Assembly (NCBI GenBank): GCA_002729525.1
Contig: PBYI01000033.1
Coordinates: forward strand, 62,001 to 126,000
DNA length: 64,000 nt
Origin: Nocardioides sp.
GTDB taxonomy: Bacteria; Actinomycetota; Actinomycetes; Propionibacteriales; Nocardioidaceae
Direction of reading: 5' to 3'
Shown here: in pieces, positions 22,672-31,203 of the stretch
How the letters are laid out: each line of letters begins with the position of its first letter
Numbering within the stretch: the stretch's first letter is position 1
Position numbers and translations under genes: made by a program
Notes under the pieces: generated by a model
What the model saw: only the letters and a program-made list of their open reading frames with translations
Told to the model about the DNA's origin: nothing
Databases searched by the model: none

Positions 22672-23211
22672 TCAGCCCGCGCGCCCCAGCCGCGCCAGCA
22701 GCCTCGTCTGCCACGAGGCGTCGTCGGGCACCTCGAGCGCCGGCTTGCTGGCGCCGTACTCGTAGAGCATGTCGCCCTTCTCGTCGAGGCTCGCCTCGAG
22801 CAGCCGCATCTCCTCGTCGGTCCACAGCACCGGCTGGTCGGCGGCCGAGCCGAGGTCCCAGCGGTGCACGAGCAGGTCGAAGGTGTAGAAGGCGTGCAGC
22901 GTCTCCCCGACGGTCGTGCGGCCGAACGGCGAGTCGTAGGAGACCGCCAGCAGCGCCTCGTCGGCCAGCGCCGCCCGCACCTGGGCGTCGTGCGCGGCCC
23001 ACCGCTGCGCCGGCTCGCCGTCCTCGCGCACCAGCTCCACGCCGTACCGGCCGAGGAAGTCGGCCTGGGTGCCGACGACGTGGTCGAGCACGTCGGCGGC
23101 CGTCCACTCCTCGCACGGGCTCGCCGCGGTCCAGGCGCCCTCACCGTCGACGCCCTCGACCACCGCCCCGAACAGGTCGAGCTGGGCGAGGAACGTCTCC
23201 AGGGTGTCCAT
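22672..23211 (-). CDS. DinB/maleylpyruvate isomerase-type (TIGR03086-like) protein
   Basis: PCEEWTAADVLDHVVGTQADF ... TFDLLVHRWDLGSA. Confidence 0.8.
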   Translation of the reverse strand: MDTLETFLAQLDLFGAVVEGVDGEGAWTAASPCEEWTAADVLDHVVGTQADFLGRYGVELVREDGEPAQRWAAHDAQVRAALADEALLAVSYDSPFGRTTVGETLHAFYTFDLLVHRWDLGSAADQPVLWTDEEMRLLEASLDEKGDMLYEYGASKPALEVPDDASWQTRLLARLGRAG

Positions 23212-23342
23212 GGCCCGACCCTGCCCCACCACCCGGGCCGCTGTCTTGCACGAGTGCGACACGGCCGGCGGGCGCGTGCGGCCCGGTACGCCGGAAGAAA
23301 GTCGCTCGTGGAGACGTTCTCCACCTCCTACGCTGGAGGTAT

Positions 23343-24851
23343 ATGACGAACGCACGTGACTTCTCCCTCGAGGCCGAGCTCGCCGAGACGACGGGCTGGG
23401 ACTCCGACGACGACGCCCGCTTCGAGTCCGGGTACGCCGACGAGCCCGACGCCGGGGCGAGCCGGGACGCCGATCCCACCACCGGCGCGATGGACCTCGC
23501 CGACCGCGCCAACCTGCGCCGCGTCGCGGGTCTGCGCACCGAGCTCGAGGACATCACCGAGGTCGAGTACCGCCAGCTGCGCCTGGAGAAGGTCGTCCTC
23601 GTCGGGGTCTGGACCGAGGGCACGATCCAGGACGCCGAGAACTCCCTCGCCGAGCTCGCGCTGCTCGCCGAGACCGCCGGGTCCGAGGTGCTCGAGGCCG
23701 TCTACCAGCGGCGCAGCAAGCCCGACCCCGCGACGTACGTCGGACGCGGCAAGGTCGAGCAGCTCGGCGAGGCCGTGCGGGCCAGCGGCGCCGACACCGT
23801 CATCTGCGACGGTGCGCTCGCGCCCAGCCAGCTGCGCAACCTCGAGGACCGGCTGAAGGTGAAGGTCGTCGACCGCACCGCGCTGATCCTCGACATCTTC
23901 GCCCAGCACGCGAAGTCGAAGGAGGGTCAGGCTCAGGTCGAGCTGGCCCAGCTGCAGTACATGAAGCAGCGTCTGCGCGGCTGGGGCGGCAACCTCTCCC
24001 GCCAGGCCGGTGGCCGGGTCGCCGCGGGTGCCGGTATCGGCGGTCGTGGTCCGGGTGAGACCAAGATCGAGACCGACCGGCGCCGCATCAACACCAAGAT
24101 CGCCAAGCTCCACCGCGACCTGAAGCAGATGAAGGTCACCCGCGACGCCAAGCGCTCGCAGCGGCGCAGCAACGAGATCCCGAGCGTGGCGATCGCCGGC
24201 TACACCAACGCCGGCAAGTCCAGCCTGCTCAACCGGCTCACCACCGCGGGTGTGCTGGTCGAGGACGCGCTCTTCGCGACCCTTGACCCGACCACGCGTC
24301 GTACGACGACCGCCGACGGCCGCGTCTACACGATGAGCGACACCGTCGGGTTCGTCCGGCACCTGCCGCACGAGCTCGTCGAGGCGTTCCGCTCGACGCT
24401 GGAGGAGGTCGCCGACGCCGACCTGCTGCTGCACGTCGTGGACGGCTCGCACCCCGACCCCGAGGGCCAGATCGCCGCGGTGCGCGAGGTGCTCGCCGAC
24501 ATCGGTGCCGACGACGTGCGGGAGCTGATCGTCATCAACAAGGCCGACGCCGCCGACCCGCTGGTGATCTCCCGCCTCCAGGCCCGAGAGCCGCACACCG
24601 TCGTGGTCAGCGCCCGCACCGGCCAGGGCATCGCCGAGGCGCTCGCGCGCGTCGAGGCCGAGCTGCCCCGCCCGGCCGTCGCGATCGAGGTGCTGCTGCC
24701 ATACGAGCGGGGCGACCTGCTCAACAAGCTGCACACCGACGGCGAGATCGACTCCGTCGAGCACACCGCCGAGGGCTCGCGTGTGCGCGGGCGTGCCACC
24801 GAGGCGCTCGCCGGCGAGCTGGCGGCGTACGCCGTCGCGCCGCAGGCCTGA
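23343..24851 (+). CDS. hflX: GTPase HflX
   Basis: GRGKVEQLGEAV, RGPGETKIETDRRRI, AIAGYTNAGKSSLLNRLT, DTVGFVRHLPHELVEAFRSTLEE. Confidence 0.95.
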   Translation: MTNARDFSLEAELAETTGWDSDDDARFESGYADEPDAGASRDADPTTGAMDLADRANLRRVAGLRTELEDITEVEYRQLRLEKVVLVGVWTEGTIQDAENSLAELALLAETAGSEVLEAVYQRRSKPDPATYVGRGKVEQLGEAVRASGADTVICDGALAPSQLRNLEDRLKVKVVDRTALILDIFAQHAKSKEGQAQVELAQLQYMKQRLRGWGGNLSRQAGGRVAAGAGIGGRGPGETKIETDRRRINTKIAKLHRDLKQMKVTRDAKRSQRRSNEIPSVAIAGYTNAGKSSLLNRLTTAGVLVEDALFATLDPTTRRTTTADGRVYTMSDTVGFVRHLPHELVEAFRSTLEEVADADLLLHVVDGSHPDPEGQIAAVREVLADIGADDVRELIVINKADAADPLVISRLQAREPHTVVVSARTGQGIAEALARVEAELPRPAVAIEVLLPYERGDLLNKLHTDGEIDSVEHTAEGSRVRGRATEALAGELAAYAVAPQA

Positions 24852-24886
24852 CCTGCGCCCAGCCGGCCGCGCCGCTGCCTGTCGGG

Positions 24887-25234
24887 TCAGCCCAGCAGGA
24901 GCACGCCGAGCTCGGCCAGGCACAGGGCGGCCGTGGCCGCGGCCAGTGCCGCCCCGAGGGCGCCGGTGGGACCGCTCGCCGGGCGCTCGTCGGCGCCGGC
25001 CTCCCGGGCCCGGTGCCGACGCGACAGCAGCAGCACCGCGACGCACAGCGGCACCGCCAGGGCCGGTACGACGAGCGCGCGGACGCCGTGCTCGAGCACG
25101 CCGAGCCGGGCCAGCACGAGGGAGGCGACCAGCAGCGCGATCGCGGTGCGCTGCCAGGCGAGCCCGGTGCGCTCGGCCTGCACGGCCGGCGGCGGGTCGC
25201 CGGCCGGCCGGGGGAACGGCTCGGCCGGGGTCAC
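24887..25234 (-). CDS. DUF202 domain membrane protein
   Basis: ERTGLAWQRTAIALLVASLVLARLG; GTG overlaps the upstream stop. Confidence 0.8.
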   Translation of the reverse strand: MTPAEPFPRPAGDPPPAVQAERTGLAWQRTAIALLVASLVLARLGVLEHGVRALVVPALAVPLCVAVLLLSRRHRAREAGADERPASGPTGALGAALAAATAALCLAELGVLLLG

Positions 25235-25581
25235 ACGCCCGCCAGCACCAGGACCGCCGCGACCAGTCCCACGCCGGCGGTGAGCAGCAGGCCGAGCGAC
25301 GACGCGGGAAGCGGCTCGCCGCGCCGGATCGCCCGCTCGCTGCGCGCCCAGCGCACCCACGAGCCGACCGCGCAGGCCAGCCCGAGGAGGGTCAGCAGGA
25401 TGGCCAGCGCGGGCCCCACGCCGCCGGGCAGGCCGAGGTCGAGGCTGTCGACGGCCACGCCCGCGGCGAGCAGGGCCAGGGAGGTGCGCAGCCAGGCGAG
25501 CAGCGTGCGCTCGTTGGCCAGGCTGAAGCGGTAGTCGGGCTCCTCACCCGTCCCGTAGACCCATCCCGGCCAGCGCGCCAT
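25231..25581 (-). CDS. DUF202 / YidH family membrane protein
   Basis: RFSLANERTLLAWLRTSLALLAAGVAV. Confidence 0.88.
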   Translation of the reverse strand: MARWPGWVYGTGEEPDYRFSLANERTLLAWLRTSLALLAAGVAVDSLDLGLPGGVGPALAILLTLLGLACAVGSWVRWARSERAIRRGEPLPASSLGLLLTAGVGLVAAVLVLAGV

Positions 25582-25673
25582 GCCCCGACCCTAGTGGCGC
25601 CCAACCGACGCGTTCCCAGCGCCGTCCCAGGCTCCGCACGGCATCCGCTGGCGTCGTCCGCGATGATGGGCGG

Positions 25674-26132
25674 GTGTTCCACCGCCACCCGTTCCTGAGC
25701 CTGGTGACGTTCTGCTACCTGGGGTTCGTCGTCTGGCTGACGCTGACCCCCAACCCGTCGGGCTCGGGGTGGAGCAGCCTGAGCATGCGGGTGCTCGCGC
25801 GGCTCCAGCGCGAGGACGGCTTCGAGTGGCTCACCTTCGAGCGGGCCGAGTTCCTCGCCAACGTCGCGCTCTTCGTGCCCGTCGGGCTGTTCCTGCTGCT
25901 GCTCTTCGGCACCCGCTGGTGGTGGGTCGCGGGGCTCGGCTGCTTCGTGGCGACGTCGCTGATCGAGAACGTGCAGCGCACCATCCCGGGCCGGGTCTCC
26001 GACGAGCGCGACGTCGTGGCGAACACTCTCGGCGGACTGGTGGGCGTGCTGATCGGGGTGGTGCTCACGCTCGGCTCGGAGGTACGCCGGGCGCGGGCCC
26101 GCCGCGCGCAGCGCCTCACCAGGGCCGGCTGA
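25674..26132 (+). CDS. VanZ family protein
   Basis: ANVALFVPVGLFLLLLF ... SLIENVQRTIPGRVSDERDVVANTLGGLVGVLIG. Confidence 0.88.
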   Translation: MFHRHPFLSLVTFCYLGFVVWLTLTPNPSGSGWSSLSMRVLARLQREDGFEWLTFERAEFLANVALFVPVGLFLLLLFGTRWWWVAGLGCFVATSLIENVQRTIPGRVSDERDVVANTLGGLVGVLIGVVLTLGSEVRRARARRAQRLTRAG

Positions 26133-26291
26133 CCCGCCGCGTCCCGGCGAGCACGATGACCGGATCCGGCCATTGCCGGAACGGGTCATCCTGATGGTCT
26201 GGACCACCCACCCCTGTGGGTGGCCTGTGCCTAGGTTCGCGAGGGCCAGTGCCGCTGTCCGGGGCGGCACGCGTCCCTCTAGGGAGCCCCC

Positions 26292-27359
26292 ATGTCCCGT
26301 CGCCTGCGACCCTCGATCCTCGTCGCGATCGTCGCCGCTCTCTCAGCCGTCCTGACCCTGGGCGCGCTCGTCGCCCCGGCCTCCGCCGTCGTGGAGTCGT
26401 CCACGCTGACGACGGACACGCCGCAGAGCGGCAGGATCTTCCGCGACGGTGTCCCGTCCGCGTGCGGGTCGGCCAAGACCTACCCGAGCCTGTTCAACCC
26501 CGGGGCCACCTTCGACTACGACACCACGACGTTCACCGCTCCGGTCACCGGTTGCATCACCATCGAGCGGGTGTCCGCCGAGTGTGCAGCGTCTCCGGGC
26601 GACCTCGACAACGTCAACGTCCACCTGTCGGTGTACGCCGACTCCTACGACCCGCTCGACCAAGCGGCGAACTACCTCGGCGACCAGGGCTCGTCGATCA
26701 ACAACGTGATGGCCCTGGACGTCGTCAAGGGCGACGCCCTCGTGGTCGTCGCGACCAACACCAGCGGCCAGGACGCCTGCACGACCGAGGTCACCATCTC
26801 GACCCCGCCGGTCGCCGCTGTCATGGTCACGAAGATCGGCAACGCCCGCGACGGTGCCAACGTCACCTTCGAGGCCGCCGACGCCGACAGCTTCGAGTGC
26901 TCGATCGACGGTGCGGCGTTCACGGCCTGCACGTCGCCCGCGATCTACCCGGGCCTCGCCGACGGCGACCACACGGTCCAGGTGCGCGGCACCAACGCGC
27001 TCGGCACCCAGGACCCCTCGACCACCGTGGCCTTCGAGACCTGCAACACCGTGGCGCCGAAGGCGGCGAACGTGGCCGCAGCCGGTGCGAAGACCACGGC
27101 GGTCAAGGCGGAGAAGAAGGCCGCGAAGGCGCTGAAGAAGGCCAAGAAGGCGAAGGCGAAGGCGAAGAAGAAGCTCGCTGCGGCCAAGAAGTCCGGCACG
27201 CCCGCCCAGATCGTCAAGGCGAAGAACTCCTACGCGAAGAAGGCCAAGGCGTTCAAGAAGGCGGCCAAGAAGAAGAAGGCCGCCACCAAGAAGCGGAAGG
27301 CGGCCGTCAAGGCCGCCAAGGCGGCGGCCAAGGCGTACGCCGACTGCCTGGCCGTCTAG
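26292..27359 (+). CDS. secreted protein with Ig-like region and Lys/Ala-rich C-terminal tail
   Basis: N-terminal signal peptide; FECSIDGAAFTACTSP...DGDHTVQVRGTN; tail KKAKKAKAKAKKKLAAAKK...KAAKKKKAATKKRKAAVKAAKAAAKAYADCLAV. Confidence 0.8.
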   Translation: MSRRLRPSILVAIVAALSAVLTLGALVAPASAVVESSTLTTDTPQSGRIFRDGVPSACGSAKTYPSLFNPGATFDYDTTTFTAPVTGCITIERVSAECAASPGDLDNVNVHLSVYADSYDPLDQAANYLGDQGSSINNVMALDVVKGDALVVVATNTSGQDACTTEVTISTPPVAAVMVTKIGNARDGANVTFEAADADSFECSIDGAAFTACTSPAIYPGLADGDHTVQVRGTNALGTQDPSTTVAFETCNTVAPKAANVAAAGAKTTAVKAEKKAAKALKKAKKAKAKAKKKLAAAKKSGTPAQIVKAKNSYAKKAKAFKKAAKKKKAATKKRKAAVKAAKAAAKAYADCLAV

Positions 27360-27423
27360 GGACGCAGCCCCCGGGGTCGGCTCCGGGCTGGGACGAGCGG
27401 CAGGAGCACCGCACACTGGAACG

Positions 27424-28173
27424 GTGCTCCTGCCCGCTCGGCCGCGCCTGCGCGGACGCCGCCCGCTGCTCCTCGCCGCGGGTCTGGTCGTCGTGCTCAC
27501 GCTCGGCGGCGTGATGGGCTTCGCGGCGCTCGCCGACCGGGCCAGCGGGCCCGGCACGCGCTGCGACCGGTTCGCCCAGGCCTCCCTCGACCGCCGCGCC
27601 CGCGACGTCGACGACGGGTCCGGCGCGGGCCGGGTGGCGGTGCTGGGTGACTCCTGGTCGGTCGGACTGGGCCTCGAGGACCCCTACCGCTCCTGGCCGT
27701 CGCGGCTGCCCGGGGTGGTGCACGTCGACGGCTTCTCCGGGTCGGGGTTCTCCACCGACGCGAGCCCCTGCGGGTCGAGCGTGATGTACGCCGAGCGGGC
27801 CGACCGCGCCGTCGGCGTCGGCGCCGACGTGCTCGTCGTCGAGGGCGGGCTCAACGACTGGGACCGCACCGGTGACGAGATCCGCACCGGCTTCGCGCTG
27901 CTCGCCAGCCGGCTCGAACGGGTCGATGTCGACCGTGTGCTCGTCGTGGGCCCCGCGCCCGCGCCGTCGCGGCTGACCGGCGCCGAGCGGGTGGACGAGT
28001 TGCTCGCGCAGCAGTGCGCGGCGTACGGCTACGACTACCTGTCGGCCATCGAGCTCGACGGGCTGACGTACCTCTCCGACCGGTTGCACCCGACCGTCGC
28101 GGGGCACGCGGCGTTCGGCGACCGGGTCGCGGAGGCGGTGCGCCCGCTGCTCCCGGGCCGGACGGGGGAGTGA
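27424..28173 (+). CDS. SGNH/GDSL hydrolase family protein
   Basis: VAVLGDSWSVGLG block I, VEGGLNDWD, LHPTVAGHAAFG block V. Confidence 0.87.
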   Translation: MLLPARPRLRGRRPLLLAAGLVVVLTLGGVMGFAALADRASGPGTRCDRFAQASLDRRARDVDDGSGAGRVAVLGDSWSVGLGLEDPYRSWPSRLPGVVHVDGFSGSGFSTDASPCGSSVMYAERADRAVGVGADVLVVEGGLNDWDRTGDEIRTGFALLASRLERVDVDRVLVVGPAPAPSRLTGAERVDELLAQQCAAYGYDYLSAIELDGLTYLSDRLHPTVAGHAAFGDRVAEAVRPLLPGRTGE

Positions 28174-28231
28174 TCGACGCGCCTGTGGAGGACGTCGGCG
28201 CACTCCACCCGCGGCCGACTAGCCTGCACCG

Positions 28232-30283
28232 GTGCCCGACTCCGCCGACTCTGCCGACGCCGCCCCCGACGCCGCAGCCGACACCTCGCGCGTGCGGGAG
28301 GTGCTCGCGACCGCGGTCGGGGCGCTGGGCGGCGCGGAGCGCAGCGACCAGGTGGCGATGGCCGAGGCGGTCGGCACCGCGCTGGCCACCCACCGGCACC
28401 TGCTCGTCCAGGCCGGCACCGGCACCGGCAAGTCGCTGGCCTACCTGGTGCCGGCGGTGCTGCACGACCGCCGGGTCGTCGTCGCCACGGCCACCCTGGC
28501 GCTCCAGCACCAGCTCGTCGAGCGCGACCTGCCGCGCCTCGTCGAGGCGATCGGCTCCGAGCGCGGCACCGACACGTCGTACGCCGTGCTCAAGGGCCGC
28601 GCCAACTACGCCTGCCTGCACCGCATCCGCGAGGGCGTCCCGGACGACCAGGGCACGCTCGTCGACGTGCCCGAGGGCTCGATGGCCGAGTCGGTGCTGG
28701 CGCTGCGCTCGTGGGCCGAGGAGGAGGCCGACCAGGGCGGCACGGGGGAGAAGGACAACGCCCCGCGGCACACCGACCGGGAGTGGCGTCAGGTCAGCGT
28801 GAGCTCGCGCGACTGCCTTGGCGCACAGCGCTGCCCGTTCGGCGCCGAGTGCTTCGCCGAGCTGGCCCGGGAGAAGGCCGCCCGCTCGCACCTGGTCGTC
28901 ACCAACCACTCCGTGCTGGCCATCGACGCGCTCGAGGGCCTGCCGATGATCCCGGAGTACGACGCCGTGGTCGTCGACGAGGCGCACGAGCTGGCCGCCC
29001 GGGTCACCCAGGCCGCCACCGACGAGCTGACCGCGCCCGAGGTCGAGCGGGCGGCCCGGCGGGCGCAGCGGCACGTGGAGGGCGAGGAGGCCGACGAGCT
29101 CGCCGACGCCGGCGGGGTGCTGCGCGACGTGCTCGACGAGACCCGGCCGGGGCGCATCGAGACCCTGCCCGACGAGCTGTCCGACGCGCTCGTGCTGGTG
29201 CGCGACGCCGCCCGCGCCTGCCTGTCGTCGTTCCCGCGCGGCGGGAGCCAGGGCGAGAAGGGCGAGCCGGCCGACCCCGGGCTGCAGCAGGCTCGCGGCA
29301 CGGTGCAGGAGCTCTTCACGGTCGCCACCCGGATGGCCGAGCTGTCCGAGCGCGACGTGCTCTGGCACGCCGAGGGCATGGGGCGGATGCCACCGCGGCT
29401 GTGCGTGGCGCCCCTCGACGTGTGGGGGCCGATGCGTGAGCGGCTGCTCAAGGAGAAGACCGTCGTGATGACGTCGGCCACCCTCATGCTCGGCGGCGAC
29501 TTCGGCGCCCTGGCCTCCGGCGTCGGGCTCAAGCCGTCCGAGCGGGTCGCCGAGGACGCCCCGCCGCAGGCCGTCGACGGTGACGAGAGCGACGAGGACG
29601 TCCAGCCGTGGGCCGGCATCGACGTCGGCAGCCCCTTCGACTACCGCCGCCAGGGCATCCTCTACGTCGCCCGTCACCTGCCGCCGCCGGGCCGCGACGG
29701 GTTGATGAAGGCGCACCTCGACGAGATCGTCGACCTCGTCGACGCCGCCGACGGGCGCACGCTCGGGCTCTTCTCCAGCCGGCGGGCCGCCGAGGCCGCC
29801 GCCGAGGAGGTCCGCACCCGCCTGCCCCACCTGACCACGCTGGCTCAGGGCGAGGCGCAGCTGCCCGAGCTGGCCGCCCAGTTCGTCGGCGACCCGCACA
29901 CCGTGCTGTTCGGCACCCTGAGCCTCTGGCAGGGCCTCGACGTGCCGGGCGACACCTGCCAGCTGGTGCTCATCGACCGGATCCCGTTCCCGCGGCCCGA
30001 CGACCCCCTGATGAGCGCTCGGCAGAAGGCCGCCGACCGCGCCGGTGGCAACGGCTTCCTCCAGGTCGCCGGCACGCACGCCGCGCTGCTGCTCGCCCAG
30101 GGCGCCGGCCGCCTCATCCGCACGACGTCCGACAAGGGGCTGGTCGCGGTGCTCGACCCCCGCCTGGCCACCGCCCGATACGGCGGCTTCCTGCGCGCCT
30201 CGCTGCCCGACATGTGGCCGACCAGCGACCCCACTGTCGCCCGGCAGGCGCTGAAGCGGCTCGCGGCCGCAGCGTCCGACTGA
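28232..30283 (+). CDS. DinG/XPD-like ATP-dependent DNA helicase
   Basis: VQAGTGTGKSLAYLVPAVL, VVVDEAHEL, FeS cysteines (YAC, DCLGAQRCPFGAEC), GTLSLWQGLDVPG, QGAGRLIRT. Confidence 0.93.
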   Translation: MPDSADSADAAPDAAADTSRVREVLATAVGALGGAERSDQVAMAEAVGTALATHRHLLVQAGTGTGKSLAYLVPAVLHDRRVVVATATLALQHQLVERDLPRLVEAIGSERGTDTSYAVLKGRANYACLHRIREGVPDDQGTLVDVPEGSMAESVLALRSWAEEEADQGGTGEKDNAPRHTDREWRQVSVSSRDCLGAQRCPFGAECFAELAREKAARSHLVVTNHSVLAIDALEGLPMIPEYDAVVVDEAHELAARVTQAATDELTAPEVERAARRAQRHVEGEEADELADAGGVLRDVLDETRPGRIETLPDELSDALVLVRDAARACLSSFPRGGSQGEKGEPADPGLQQARGTVQELFTVATRMAELSERDVLWHAEGMGRMPPRLCVAPLDVWGPMRERLLKEKTVVMTSATLMLGGDFGALASGVGLKPSERVAEDAPPQAVDGDESDEDVQPWAGIDVGSPFDYRRQGILYVARHLPPPGRDGLMKAHLDEIVDLVDAADGRTLGLFSSRRAAEAAAEEVRTRLPHLTTLAQGEAQLPELAAQFVGDPHTVLFGTLSLWQGLDVPGDTCQLVLIDRIPFPRPDDPLMSARQKAADRAGGNGFLQVAGTHAALLLAQGAGRLIRTTSDKGLVAVLDPRLATARYGGFLRASLPDMWPTSDPTVARQALKRLAAAASD

Positions 30284-30303
30284 GGCTCGCTCCGGCGCCC
30301 TTC

Positions 30304-31203
30304 TCAGTCGAGCTCGCGGCGCAGGTGCACGAGGTCGAGGTGCGCGCCCTCGCGCCGGTACGTCGCGTGCGCCCCGCGGGCGTGCCCGTAGACCCGGATC
30401 TGCACGTCACGGGCGCCGTGCTCGTGCGCCACGCGCCGCAGGGCGCCGACCAGCGACGGGGTCAACCGTTGGCCGCGGAACGCGTCGTACAGCTCCATGT
30501 GCTGGCCGTGCACGTCGACGGCTTCCCCGTCGCGGACGAGCGACAGCCAGGCGCGTCCGACCTCGACCCCGTCGACCTCGGCGGTGAGCAGCACCTCGTC
30601 GACGGGGCACTCCGGGGCGCCGAGCCCGGCCAGTCGCTGCTCGAGGGCGCCCACCGGAGCGGCCTCGTCGACCAGCACCCCGGCGCGCAGCATCCCGGCG
30701 CGCAGCACCTCGCCCGCCTCAGCGGCGAACCGGGCCCGCTCGTCGTCGGTCATCGGGCGCAGCGCGACGCGGCGGTCGTCCTGCAGCTCGGTGGCTCCGG
30801 CCGGGTCGAGTCGCTTCGCCCAGCGGGCCAGCGTGGTCGTCCAGCCTCGATCCTGCAGACCGGCCACGAGTGCTGGCGGCACGGCCACCACGAGCGTGCG
30901 CGTGCCGCGGCGCTGCGCGTGGTCCTCGAGCGCGGCGATCAGCGCGGTCCAGGTGGCGGTGTCGGTGACGGGCAGGGGCGTGTGCACCTGCCGGACCTCC
31001 GTGGTGGCGTGCCCGCCCGGCGCGTGGTGCGCGAGCAGCACACCACCTGCCACGGTGCCGTCGATGACGGCCCGGAGCGCCTCGTGGGTCTCCGTCGGAC
31101 CCGGCGTCGGCAGCGGGTCACCAGCCTCGCTCCGGGCGGTTGCCCACGCGGCCAACTCGGTCTCCGGCATCGGGTCCAGGGAGACCCGACCCAGGTCGGT
31201 CAC
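30304..31203 (-). CDS. GNAT family N-acetyltransferase
   Basis: AWLSLVRDGEAVDVHGQHMELYDAFRGQRLTPSLVGALRRVAHEHGARDVQIRVYGHARGAHATYRREGA. Confidence 0.78.
   Translation of the reverse strand: MTDLGRVSLDPMPETELAAWATARSEAGDPLPTPGPTETHEALRAVIDGTVAGGVLLAHHAPGGHATTEVRQVHTPLPVTDTATWTALIAALEDHAQRRGTRTLVVAVPPALVAGLQDRGWTTTLARWAKRLDPAGATELQDDRRVALRPMTDDERARFAAEAGEVLRAGMLRAGVLVDEAAPVGALEQRLAGLGAPECPVDEVLLTAEVDGVEVGRAWLSLVRDGEAVDVHGQHMELYDAFRGQRLTPSLVGALRRVAHEHGARDVQIRVYGHARGAHATYRREGAHLDLVHLRRELD

Noticed and set aside
27061-27345. DNA-level tandem repeat in the Lys/Ala-rich tail
   Set aside because: Codon-biased AAG/GCC runs without a fixed repeat unit; protein low complexity rather than a VNTR
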